A stretch of DNA of 45,313 bases from Desulfobulbaceae bacterium (GTDB lineage: Bacteria > Desulfobacterota > Desulfobulbia > Desulfobulbales > Desulfocapsaceae), in contig JAFLKM010000060.1 of the NCBI GenBank assembly GCA_019163335.1, positions 1 to 45,313 of the forward strand, read 5' to 3'. Under the pieces are notes generated by a model. That model did not search any database. It was not told where the DNA came from and worked only from the letters and a program-made list of their open reading frames with translations. The translations under genes and the position numbers were made by a program. Positions 24,545 to 32,422 of the stretch are shown one piece after another (positions within the stretch are counted from its first letter, which is position 1; each line of letters starts with the position of its first letter).

Positions 24545-25477
24545 TTAGCGAACGGCTTTGATATAACAGCTGCGAATCAGCTCGTAATGATTGCTGTGGC
24601 TGCGAATCTTCCACCAGATATGATCCTGATCGGTCACTTGCCAGCCGGCTGCAATCCCATCCATATCTTTCCCGAGGATGTCCTTGATATTTTCCAGGCC
24701 CTTGCCCGGAAACGGGCCATCGGGACGCCCCCCCAGCCACTGATCGACATCTGCCGCCTCGGTGGACCAGGAGAAAGGGTCGGAGAGCAGCAGCTGGCTT
24801 TCTGCCTGAGCAGCTACCCGGTTCATCTCGGCAAGGTGGACATACGGTTGGGGCACCTTGTCCACCAGATTCAGGGAGGCAAGGGAGGTTGCGGCATGGC
24901 TGGCAAAGGGGAGGCGCTGGGCATCGGCAACGATAAACTCCACTCGTTCCCTCTGCCAGCGGGGCGGACAGCGAACAACCACCTCACGTCCGAGCAGACC
25001 TTCTTCCTTGAGGGTAAAACGCAGCTCCCCCTGGCGCATGAGCTGACGGGCGGCTTTGATAAAGGCCCGTGATTTGTCAAGCCCGACGGCAAAGTCACAC
25101 TTACCACTCATCTCAAAGGTAAAGCGACCAACCGCCCCACCCAGATCAAGGGCCAAGCCGGCATGTTGCTGCATAAGTCCGGCCCAGCCCAGATAGGCAT
25201 CAGTGGCCTGCTCATCCCCGAGCAGATCACCATAATGACTCCATAAATAGGAAGAAACGACATCCTCCTGCTCATACCTGTTGGGCTGCTCCTGCCGATC
25301 CAGGTCAAGAAAGGCGATCCCGTCATCAATGGCAAAACGTCGACCACAGTGGCGGCAGACCAGGGTGCCGGTCACAATATCTTCCTCCTCCGCGTGATCA
25401 ACCGCGAGGATCTCCAGCGGGAATTCACCGGGAAGACAGGCAGGGCAGATGAGCATTTTCGTCAGCAGCTTTTTCAT
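24545..25477 (-). CDS. Methyltransferase with N-terminal zinc-ribbon (Trm112-like)
   Basis: A 310-residue protein. Residues 1-60 hold a Trm112-like zinc ribbon (ICPAC, then VCRHCGRRFAIDDGIAFL). The rest is a class I SAM-dependent methyltransferase, with motif I ALDLGGAVGRFTFEMS, then VGLDKSRAFIKAARQL and IVADAQRLPFASHAATSL. The substrate is unknown. It is directly upstream of the molybdopterin oxidoreductase, spaced 12 bp, which suggests a shared pathway. The start is the ATG at 25477; the codon before it is TTG. Hairpin repeat copy B begins 14 bp upstream of the start. Confidence 0.85.
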   Translation of the reverse strand: MKKLLTKMLICPACLPGEFPLEILAVDHAEEEDIVTGTLVCRHCGRRFAIDDGIAFLDLDRQEQPNRYEQEDVVSSYLWSHYGDLLGDEQATDAYLGWAGLMQQHAGLALDLGGAVGRFTFEMSGKCDFAVGLDKSRAFIKAARQLMRQGELRFTLKEEGLLGREVVVRCPPRWQRERVEFIVADAQRLPFASHAATSLASLNLVDKVPQPYVHLAEMNRVAAQAESQLLLSDPFSWSTEAADVDQWLGGRPDGPFPGKGLENIKDILGKDMDGIAAGWQVTDQDHIWWKIRSHSNHYELIRSCYIKAVR

Positions 25478-25491
25478 CAATGGCTTCCATT

Positions 25492-25564
25492 TAGTCCCTT
25501 ACAGATTACTTCCTTGTTTTTTTCAAGGAAATACTCTGTAAGGCACTTATCCCGTCCAGCGGGG
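25492..25564 (-). repeat. Hairpin repeat family 1, copy B
   Basis: On the minus strand it reads CCCCGCTGGACGGGATAAG, then TGCCTTACAGAGTATTTCCTTG, an A-rich loop and the complementary CAAGGAAGTAATCTGTAAGG. It lies between the FKBP gene and the methyltransferase start, both on the minus strand, so it is probably in their transcript or leader. Confidence 0.75.
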
Positions 25565-25746
25565 TTATAATGAATAAAAAAGATACACTCAGGTTGAGAG
25601 AATGACGGTGCAAGGCCCAGGGAGTTGATTTGATCTCATCCCCCTGCCCTTTCCCGGGTTCACAACCAGGAAGCCACCATCCCTGTCAATCCGCTTCCTC
25701 CAACATGATGGTGACGCACGAGACCAATTGCGCACTGCTCCACATC

Positions 25747-26175
25747 TCAGCAAATCTCCACTAACTCCAGATCAAAGATCAGATCCTGGCCAGCCAGGGG
25801 AGGATTGGCATCAAGATAGACATGGGTATCAGTGATCTCCCTGACCACGACCACCATCAACTCTCCATTGGCCCCTCCAACTTCCAGCCTCTGACCAAGC
25901 TCGGGGGAAAAATCGGCAGGCACATGTTCAATCGGAACTTCCATCACCATGTTGGGATTATGGGGGCCATAAGCCTTCTCCACCGGGATGGCCACCGTCT
26001 TTTTCTCGCCTTGGCCCATCCCGAAGAGAGCCTCATCAAAGCCTGCTATCACATCCCCGCCGCCAAGAACCACTTCAAGGGGAGGACGTCCATCCGACGA
26101 ATCAAAGACCGTTCCATCCGCCAACCTGCCCGTGTACTTCACCTTTACCTTACTTCCTTTTTTTGCCTGTGCCAT
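25747..26175 (-). CDS. FKBP-type peptidyl-prolyl isomerase, SlyD-like
   Basis: A 142-residue protein with the SlyD architecture. An FKBP half (KVKVKYTGRLADGTVFDSS) is followed by GGDVIAGFDEALFGMGQGEKK, an inserted flap (AYGPHNPNMVMEVPIEHVP) and the closing strand AGQDLIFDLELVEIC. It should catalyse proline isomerisation and act as a folding helper. The His/Cys-rich metal tail of E. coli SlyD is absent. The ATG at 26175 is chosen because AAGGAG lies nine bases before it; the GTG two codons upstream would be too close. It follows aroK by about 110 bp on the same strand. Confidence 0.93.
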   Translation of the reverse strand: MAQAKKGSKVKVKYTGRLADGTVFDSSDGRPPLEVVLGGGDVIAGFDEALFGMGQGEKKTVAIPVEKAYGPHNPNMVMEVPIEHVPADFSPELGQRLEVGGANGELMVVVVREITDTHVYLDANPPLAGQDLIFDLELVEIC

Positions 26176-26284
26176 AGCCACACTCTCCTTATTTCAATCG
26201 TCATTGTATAGACCCGAAGGCCACTTCCCATTTCCCTGTCCAGCCACCCTTCAACCGTAAAGTCTCAGCCAGGCAGGGCATCCA

Positions 26285-26806
26285 TCATCTCTCCAGCATA
26301 TCCATGACACCGGAGAGAATCATTTCGCTGATCTGCGCCGGGCTTTGCCCGTCACATCCGATAGTCAAGTCAGCATAACGACCATACAGAGGCTGGCGTT
26401 CAGTAAAAAGATGGGCAAAACTCTGGCCCTCTTCCCGAGCCAGACCTCTGGTCGCCCCGTCCCCCACTCTGGCCTCAAGAACCGCGAGGGGCAAATCGAG
26501 AAATACCACCACCCCGCTCTTCTGCAGATGCGCCATGCCGTCCTTGCCATAAACCGCACTGCCGCCGGTGGCAATCACATGCCGACCCAGATCAAGACCA
26601 AGTAGAATCGTCTCTTCCAGCTGGCGAAACCAGCCCGCCCCATGCTGATCAACAAGCTCCTGAAGAGACTGCTGCTGATCAGCCTCGATCAATGCATCGA
26701 CATCGACAAAGCCATAGGATAACTTTTCAGCAAGCAGGGGACCAACCGTGCTTTTCCCGGCACCGGCCATCCCGATCAAAACCAGATTCTTTTTTTGTGC
26801 AGACAT
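26285..26806 (-). CDS. aroK: Shikimate kinase
   Basis: A 173-residue P-loop kinase, shikimate to shikimate-3-phosphate in the aromatic pathway. Walker A GMAGAGKST, DVDALIE (substrate-binding Asp), FRQLEE (Arg), and ERQPLYGRYAD (Arg that holds shikimate) are all present. The substrate-binding glycine triplet reads ATGGSAVY, GGS rather than the usual GGG. Length is normal. Some paralogues of this family act on other small alcohols, so specificity is likely but not certain. I start at MSAQKKN; an upstream frame adds 15 residues. It is divergent from arfB. Confidence 0.88.
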   Translation of the reverse strand: MSAQKKNLVLIGMAGAGKSTVGPLLAEKLSYGFVDVDALIEADQQQSLQELVDQHGAGWFRQLEETILLGLDLGRHVIATGGSAVYGKDGMAHLQKSGVVVFLDLPLAVLEARVGDGATRGLAREEGQSFAHLFTERQPLYGRYADLTIGCDGQSPAQISEMILSGVMDMLER

Positions 26807-26898
26807 GATACGATAGTTCACCATTGGAGGAAGAAAGATAACCAGACTCAATAGACTTACAAGGCCGTTATCGTCAATAAACCTGGAAAAAAGCTGCC

Positions 26899-27309
26899 AT
26901 GCTCAGAATAACCGACATCCTAACCATTCCCGAAGGTGAAATCGAGATCAATTTTATTCGAGCAAGCGGAGCCGGTGGCCAGAATGTCAACAAGGTCGCA
27001 AGCGCCGTTCACCTTCGTTTCAACATCGATCAATCCTCCCTCCCCGACACCTGCAAAGAGCGACTGCTGGCCCTGAGTGATCAGCGGATAACCCGGGATG
27101 GAACAATTATCATCAAGGCGCAGGAGCACCGGACGCAGGAGAAAAATAAGGCAGAGGCCCTGCACAGGTTGTATCAGATGATCAGGGACGCCATGGTCGT
27201 CCCCAGAAACCGGCGCCCCACCCGACCTGGAAAGGTTGCCAGACAAAAACGAATGGACATCAAAAGACAGCGGGGCGACATCAAGGCCCTGCGTAAAAGA
27301 ATACCGTAA
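26899..27309 (+). CDS. arfB: Alternative ribosome-rescue factor ArfB (YaeJ)
   Basis: A 136-residue peptidyl-tRNA hydrolase that rescues ribosomes stalled without a stop codon. The GGQ motif is at 26-28 in RASGAGGQNVNKVASAVHL. The C-terminal tail is strongly basic (NRRPTRPGKVARQKRMDIKR), the part that reads the empty mRNA channel. Length equals the family norm and lacks the codon-recognition domain of RF1/RF2. It is 18 bp before the SprT/DUF2786 gene, so they are probably co-transcribed. Confidence 0.95.
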   Translation: MLRITDILTIPEGEIEINFIRASGAGGQNVNKVASAVHLRFNIDQSSLPDTCKERLLALSDQRITRDGTIIIKAQEHRTQEKNKAEALHRLYQMIRDAMVVPRNRRPTRPGKVARQKRMDIKRQRGDIKALRKRIP

Positions 27310-27327
27310 AGACCGCAACACGAGACA

Positions 27328-28482
27328 ATGACAACCGATTTTTCGCCCTATTACCGACTCTGGGCCCTGCAATTACTGGCCGAGTTTGAGGACATCAGGG
27401 CTCAGTATGGACTGGCACTCGAAGCCCCGATCTTTGAGATCAGCGAAACCCTGAAGCAGTATGGTTCCTGGCAGGCAACATCCCGGATGATCCGCATCAG
27501 CTCCCACCTGATTACCAGCTGCTCCTGGGATGTCACCTGCCTGATCCTCAAACACGAGATGGCGCACCAGATCTGCTCCGAGCTCTTTCACAATAACACC
27601 TCTGACCATGGCCCGCTCTTTCAGCGGGCCTGCCAGCTTCTTGGCCTGCCTGCGTCCTACCGGCACGCATCCTCCGATCTCCCGGGACCGACAACCTCCG
27701 CCCCTGCCGGAGATGCCCGGACTGAAAAAGGACGGCAGTTCATCATCCGGATCGGCAAACTCCTGGCCCTTGCTACCTCTGCCAACGAGCACGAAGCAGC
27801 CCTGGCCATGGAAAAAGCGAGCCAACTGATGACCCGCCACAACCTGCAGCAGCTTCAGGAAGATGCTCAATCAGCATTCGCGTCTCTGATTATCCACACC
27901 CGCTCCCAGCGTCTTGAAAGCTGGCAGCGTAAAATCTGCGTCATCCTGCTCCAGTTTTTCTATGTGAAGGTGGTCACCTCCAGCCTTTACGATCCCTTGC
28001 GCCATGCCCCGTACAAGACCATTGAGATTTTCGGCCGCGAGGAGAATGTCACCGTCGCCGAATACTGCTACACCTTCCTTGCCGGCCAGCTGGCCTCCCT
28101 TTGGCAGCAGAATAGAAGCAGGATCAACGGCAAAGGGATCAGGGTACGCAACAGTTATTATCTTGGCCTGTTACAGGGATTTTACGACAAGCTTAAAGCC
28201 CAGAAGGCCTTAACGGAGGCAACTAATCATCCAACACCAACAATGGTACCCAGGGATGGCGACGGCACTGCCATCGCCATCCTGATCCGGGCGGAAGACG
28301 CGGCCTTAGACCAATTTGTCGGCCTGCGGTTTCCCCGTTTACGCAGACGCTCGGAGGGCAAAAGTTTCATCTACAGAGAGACCTATGAACAGGGACGGGT
28401 GGATGGACAACAGATTGTCCTCCATAAAGGGGTTGCCGACCAGGGCGGTGGCCAGGGACTCCTGCTTGCAGTGAACAAATAA
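27328..28482 (+). CDS. SprT-like metalloprotease domain fused to DUF2786
   Basis: A 384-residue protein of two parts. The N-terminal 130 residues look like a SprT-family zinc peptidase: LILKHEMAHQICSEL gives H76, E77 and H80, and SDHGPLFQRACQLLG gives a third ligand, H94. After a Pro/Ala-rich linker, residues about 140-180 (RIGKLLALATSANEHEAALAMEKASQLMTRHNL) match DUF2786. A basic alpha-beta region follows (NSYYLGLLQGFYDKL and a C-terminal YEQGRVDGQQI). SprT/Spartan proteins cleave DNA-protein crosslinks; whether this one does is inference. Family 2 element copy 2 begins at its stop codon. Confidence 0.85.
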   Translation: MTTDFSPYYRLWALQLLAEFEDIRAQYGLALEAPIFEISETLKQYGSWQATSRMIRISSHLITSCSWDVTCLILKHEMAHQICSELFHNNTSDHGPLFQRACQLLGLPASYRHASSDLPGPTTSAPAGDARTEKGRQFIIRIGKLLALATSANEHEAALAMEKASQLMTRHNLQQLQEDAQSAFASLIIHTRSQRLESWQRKICVILLQFFYVKVVTSSLYDPLRHAPYKTIEIFGREENVTVAEYCYTFLAGQLASLWQQNRSRINGKGIRVRNSYYLGLLQGFYDKLKAQKALTEATNHPTPTMVPRDGDGTAIAILIRAEDAALDQFVGLRFPRLRRRSEGKSFIYRETYEQGRVDGQQIVLHKGVADQGGGQGLLLAVNK

Positions 28483-28609
28483 TTCTAAGTTGCATTCAAT
28501 TCAAGACCGAGAAGACAAAACGAGCGGCGACGAAGCAGTAAAAAACAAGTACGGTGAGGAGCCGCGCAGTGCAGTCGACGAAAGTATTGGTTTGAATGCG
28601 ACTTAGAAT
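28482..28609 (+). repeat. MITE-like element, family 2, copy 2
   Basis: Terminal inverted repeats of 18 bp with one G-T pair (ATTCTAAGTTGCATTCAA at 28482-28499 and its near-complement at 28592-28609). The core (GGCGACGAAGCAGTA, AAGTACGGTGAGGAGC, GTCGACGAA) matches copy 1 at 22333. The arms differ in sequence from copy 1. Again between convergent genes, overlapping the last base of the upstream stop codon. Confidence 0.8.
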
Positions 28610-28626
28610 AAGCAGCGCCGACTCAA

Positions 28627-29562
28627 TCAACCCAGATCGTCGGGGGCAAAGGAGACCACCTCGCCGATGCACTTTCTCCCCATCAACAGCATAAGCAGAC
28701 GATCCACCCCAAGGGCAATACCGGCGGCCCGATCAAGCTTAGCGAGATCCTCGAGAAAACGCTCGGGCATTTGCATGGGCTGTCTCCCCCATTTTTCCAT
28801 CAGCCGCAGTTCCTCTGCAAAACGCTGACGCTGTTCATCCACATCGGTGAGCTCGGAAAATCCGTTGGCAAGCTCTATACCATTGATGTAGAGCTCAAAA
28901 CGTTCGACAAGGTGAGGAAATCCATTCTTTCGCCTGGCCAGCGAGCCTAAGGCCACCGGATAATCATAGAGGAACAGCGGCCGTTCCACCCCCAGATACG
29001 GTTCAACATGCTCGACCAACAGCTCATCAAAGGTATCAGTGGCCAGGGCCTGCTCCAGGGACACCGGACTGAAGCGGGCAAAGGCCGCCTGCACCGACAA
29101 GCGGTCCCAGGGAGGCTGCATTGCAATGAGCTGGCCGCTATCGCCGGGCCGCAGACCATCTAGGCTCCCCTTGCAGCAACCCACCAACCCACCAAGCTCA
29201 GCCAGCAGGGAGCTCACCAGCTGCTCACAATCAGCCATCAGATCTTCATAGTCAGCCCCTGTTCGATACCACTCCAGCATGGTGAACTCCTCCAGATGGA
29301 GCCGGCCGCGCTCCCCTTTGCGGAAACAGTTACAGAGCTGAAAAATCCTGTCGCACCCCAAGGCCAGAAGACGCTTCATGCAGAGCTCAGGTGAAGCCTG
29401 CAGGTAGGCGCCTTCGGAAGTCAACGGCTGAATATTTGCCTCAGGGATGAGCAATGGCTGACGGATGGGAGTATCGACTTCGATGAACTGCTGAGCGATG
29501 AAAAAGGACCGGAGGGAATGAAAAAAGGCTGCGCGAAAGCGCAGCCCCTGCACATCAAGCAT
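28627..29562 (-). CDS. epmA: EF-P--(R)-beta-lysyltransferase EpmA (PoxA/GenX)
   Basis: A 311-residue class II lysyl-tRNA-synthetase paralogue without the anticodon-binding domain. Class II motifs: EVDTPIRQPLLIPEANI (motif 1), CFRKGERGRLHLEEFTMLEWY (motif 2, split here by length only) and GIALGVDRLLMLL (motif 3). EpmA attaches beta-lysine to EF-P. It is 5 bp after efp in one operon, so its substrate is next door. EpmB, which makes the beta-lysine, is not in the window. Length is close to E. coli EpmA. Confidence 0.95.
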   Translation of the reverse strand: MLDVQGLRFRAAFFHSLRSFFIAQQFIEVDTPIRQPLLIPEANIQPLTSEGAYLQASPELCMKRLLALGCDRIFQLCNCFRKGERGRLHLEEFTMLEWYRTGADYEDLMADCEQLVSSLLAELGGLVGCCKGSLDGLRPGDSGQLIAMQPPWDRLSVQAAFARFSPVSLEQALATDTFDELLVEHVEPYLGVERPLFLYDYPVALGSLARRKNGFPHLVERFELYINGIELANGFSELTDVDEQRQRFAEELRLMEKWGRQPMQMPERFLEDLAKLDRAAGIALGVDRLLMLLMGRKCIGEVVSFAPDDLG

Positions 29563-29567
29563 AAAAA

Positions 29568-30131
29568 TTACTCTTTTACTCTGGTGACATAGGCACCAGT
29601 ACGGGTGTCGATCTGGATCTTGTCATTTTCTTCGACAAATGGAGGGACCTGCAGAACATAGCCCGTCTCCACCGTCACCGGCTTGCTGTCGGAGCCGGAG
29701 GTATCCCCCTTGGCCCAAGGATCAGCCCGGATGACCAGCAGATTGACAAACATTGGCATGCTGACATCGATGGGCCGATCCTGAAAGAAAAGAACCTCCA
29801 TCTCCATATTGTCAATCATGTAGTTAACGTTATCCCCGAGATGCTCTTTTTCAATGACAATCTGTTCAAAATTCTGGGTATCCATGAAATGATACTCAGA
29901 ATCCTGACAGTAGAGATACTGCATTTTCCGCTCTTCCAGCTCAGGCTTGTCAAACTTGTCATTGGAGCGATAGGTCTGGACCAACTGGTTGCCACTGATC
30001 ATATTGCGCATCTTGCACCGATACAGGGCCTGCCCCTTTCCCGGCTTGGAAAACTCAAAATCAATGACTATATAAGGAGCCCCATCAATCTGCACCTTCA
30101 ATCCTTTGCGTAAATCTGCCGCAGTGTACAT
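29568..30131 (-). CDS. efp: Translation elongation factor P
   Basis: A 187-residue EF-P, which helps ribosomes through polyproline stretches. The three-domain pattern is complete. The modification loop KPGKGQALYR holds K32, the site for beta-lysylation by EpmA. The C-terminus (GDKIQIDTRTG-like segment EENDKIQIDTRTGAYVTRVKE) is canonical. Start marked by AAGGAGAAG. It is the first gene of efp-epmA. Confidence 0.97.
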   Translation of the reverse strand: MYTAADLRKGLKVQIDGAPYIVIDFEFSKPGKGQALYRCKMRNMISGNQLVQTYRSNDKFDKPELEERKMQYLYCQDSEYHFMDTQNFEQIVIEKEHLGDNVNYMIDNMEMEVLFFQDRPIDVSMPMFVNLLVIRADPWAKGDTSGSDSKPVTVETGYVLQVPPFVEENDKIQIDTRTGAYVTRVKE

Positions 30132-30273
30132 TCTCTTCTCCTTGAATCCCGCCCTTGAGCATGAAACATTGAATTAACCTTAAGAAAAATCCATAAACTT
30201 AAATTACATAAACAGAGGATTATACCCGCACGACAGCCTTTTACGCAACCGATAAAGAATTTCACCACCGAGA

Positions 30274-31476
30274 TCAGCCCTCTTTTCCATGAACTGCCAC
30301 ATTGGTGATGAACAGAGGAATGGCGGCAAGCAGGATGAGAGCCATGATCCAGAATGAATACTGATACCCCAGTTGCGCGATCAAAAGGCCGGCCAGAATG
30401 GGACCGGCGGCATGGCCCACATCAAAGATGGTACCAAAGGTGCCCATGGCCGCGCCGAAGTTCTTCTCTTTGCAGAGATCGATGATGAGGGCAGCCGATG
30501 AGGAGGTCACCAGGGCCTCGCCCAGGCCAAAGACCATCGCGGCCATGGCCAGAAGATAAAAATCTTTCAAAACCGGAATGGCCGCAAAGGAAATGGCGCA
30601 CAAAAGCAGACCAATGGTGATTAAGGGCTTACGTCCGCTGGTATCGGACCTCCTGCCCATGATCGGCTTGGAGAGGATCGTGGCCACCACCTGCACACCC
30701 CAGAGAAGCCCGGCCTGGAACGCGCTCAGGTTCGCCACGGTCACGGCATAGATAGGCAGGAATGCCTCAAGCGCGCCCACGGTCATGTTCTGTAAACCTT
30801 CCATACTGGAGGTGATGACCACCCGTTTGTCGCTAACCACCTCTTTGATGCCGGAGAGAAAACGGGTGAAGGCCCCTCTTAGACTGTTGTGTTTTTCCTG
30901 TTGCCCGTCGCCCTTTAGTACGCCAATCGCCAGGGTCAGGGCCATGAGTCCGGCAAACCCACTCACCAGATAGGCGGCCTGGAAGGAGGCAAGGGTTGGC
31001 CCTTCGCTACCCGAATTGAGGATCAGGCCGCCCAGGGGTGCGCCCAGCAGGTTGCCAATGATGGTGACCGAGGAAAACCAGGAGAGCAGTTCTCCCTTGC
31101 GCCCGCCTGCCACATCTGCGACCACGGCCATGGACACCGGCCCGTAGATGGCAGTGGCCAGTCCATGGAAGAAGCGGATGACAACCAGGGCCTGATAGTT
31201 GTCAATAAAGAGATAAGCGAAGGGCATGACCGCAAAAACCACCAGGCCGATAAGCATGGTCCGTTTGCGGCCAATCACATCCGACAGGGCCCCGGCCGGC
31301 ATCTTGAAAAAGATGCCGGTGACGGTGGAAATCCCCACGGCAAAGCCGATGGCCTCGGAGCCGGCCCCGAGATAAAGGGCAAAGAGCGGCAGCACCGGGC
31401 TTCTCGCCAGGGCATAGGAAAATTTGGCAAAGAAGCCGACGGTGCAGAGTGCGGTAAAGGGAGTGAGAAATTTCAT
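30274..31476 (-). CDS. MFS transporter, 12 membrane helices
   Basis: A 400-residue inner-membrane carrier of the major facilitator superfamily, drug:H+ antiporter-like. The signature loop between helices 2 and 3 is GALSDVIGRKRTM, repeated in the second half as MGRRSDTSGRKPL. About 12 hydrophobic segments are visible. The substrate cannot be read. It is the last gene of a minus-strand group (small conserved protein, rhodanese, MFS), downstream of the ChrB-type gene. Some ChrB proteins accompany chromate efflux; this MFS may export an oxyanion or another toxic compound, which is inference. Confidence 0.88.
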   Translation of the reverse strand: MKFLTPFTALCTVGFFAKFSYALARSPVLPLFALYLGAGSEAIGFAVGISTVTGIFFKMPAGALSDVIGRKRTMLIGLVVFAVMPFAYLFIDNYQALVVIRFFHGLATAIYGPVSMAVVADVAGGRKGELLSWFSSVTIIGNLLGAPLGGLILNSGSEGPTLASFQAAYLVSGFAGLMALTLAIGVLKGDGQQEKHNSLRGAFTRFLSGIKEVVSDKRVVITSSMEGLQNMTVGALEAFLPIYAVTVANLSAFQAGLLWGVQVVATILSKPIMGRRSDTSGRKPLITIGLLLCAISFAAIPVLKDFYLLAMAAMVFGLGEALVTSSSAALIIDLCKEKNFGAAMGTFGTIFDVGHAAGPILAGLLIAQLGYQYSFWIMALILLAAIPLFITNVAVHGKEG

Positions 31477-31599
31477 CGAGTGGGCATCCCTTTCTTATTT
31501 TTTTGGAGACCGGCATGGCCCCATTGAAGGGCCTGAATCGTCAATTTCTATCTTTTTTAGAGGCATTTCCAGCACCGTTCCTGTGCTGCTGACGGAAAG

Positions 31600-31914
31600 C
31601 TACTTCACAGATTCGCCCTGATCGATCCAGGCTGCCAGACCGCCCTCAAGGTAGGTGGCGGCAACACCTGCGTCATTGAGTTGCTTGCAGACGGACTGGC
31701 TGACCAAGCCGCCGCGCACACAATAGAGAACGGTCGCGCCGCCAAGCTCTGAGCGCCACTGGTCAACCCGCTCAGGATCGCGCCAGAGCGCGCCGGGGAT
31801 GGTGGCCGGCGCGGCCTCGTAATCGGACTTGCGCCGCACATCCAGGAGAGTGATCCCGCCTTTTGCAATCTGGCTTTTGAGTTGTTTAACATCAATGGTG
31901 GGTTGTGTTGCCAT
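31600..31914 (-). CDS. Single-domain rhodanese
   Basis: A 104-residue rhodanese. It has LLDVRRKSDYEAAPATIPGA, the active-site loop LYCVRGGLVSQ with catalytic C65, and YLEGGLAAWIDQG at the end. Such proteins move sulfur from thiosulfate or persulfides to acceptors such as cyanide or thiols. The loop has the six-residue C-x5 geometry of active members. No signal peptide. It lies between the small conserved protein and the MFS gene on the minus strand. Confidence 0.93.
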   Translation of the reverse strand: MATQPTIDVKQLKSQIAKGGITLLDVRRKSDYEAAPATIPGALWRDPERVDQWRSELGGATVLYCVRGGLVSQSVCKQLNDAGVAATYLEGGLAAWIDQGESVK

Positions 31915-31985
31915 GAGGGTCCTCCGTTTGAAAAAGAAAGGTCAAGCAGGGGTCGTGAAACCTCCCCTGTTAGCCTAAGATGGGG

Positions 31986-32270
31986 TTAAGAAGAAAATCC
32001 AAAATAGATAAAGGCATCCTTCAGGACCTCTTTCTGTTCAGGGACTAATTTGCCGATCTTGTTTTCAATATCTTCGCGCAGATGCTCAATATACTCAGCA
32101 ACGCCTTCCTCGCCGAATTTGGCCTTGATCTCCGGCCCGTAGGCCCAGATTTTCTTGAAATCGTGGCGCTCATATTTTTTCTCGGCGTCGTCAATCCAGT
32201 TGTGCAGGTCGGCGTAGTCTTTCCCGGTTCTTGCCATGCTGGTGGCATAATGTTTCACTGTTGGTGGCAT
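31986..32270 (-). CDS. Small conserved protein of unknown function (DUF6915-like?)
   Basis: A 94-residue acidic and basic helical protein: KHYATSMARTGKDYADLHNW, IDDAEKKYERHDFKKIWAYG, EEGVAEYIEHLREDIENKIG. The HY..S....GKDYADLHNWID pattern recalls DUF6915, but I am not sure. No catalytic motif is evident. The ATG at 32270 has AAGGAGA upstream; 19 extra residues before it are not credible. It is downstream of the ChrB terminator and ahead of rhodanese. Confidence 0.65.
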   Translation of the reverse strand: MPPTVKHYATSMARTGKDYADLHNWIDDAEKKYERHDFKKIWAYGPEIKAKFGEEGVAEYIEHLREDIENKIGKLVPEQKEVLKDAFIYFGFSS

Positions 32271-32363
32271 GATGATTCTCCTTGTGCGGTTATTCAAGAC
32301 AGATGGACTATTAAAAACACATGGCACCGTCTTGTTGTGACATATGTTTTTTTGTGCTGCCGG

Positions 32364-32390
32364 TAAAAAAAGCGGAAGATTCCTCCCGCT
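32364..32390 (-). terminator. Terminator of the ChrB-type gene
   Basis: On the minus strand an 8-bp stem (AGCGGGAG and CTTCCGCT, one G-U) with the 4-base loop GAAT, followed by seven T. It lies 32 bp after the stop and makes the ChrB-type gene a single transcription unit, separate from the genes below it. Confidence 0.85.
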
Positions 32391-32422
32391 GGTTGTGACA
32401 AAAGATTCCTGACCCCGAGGCG

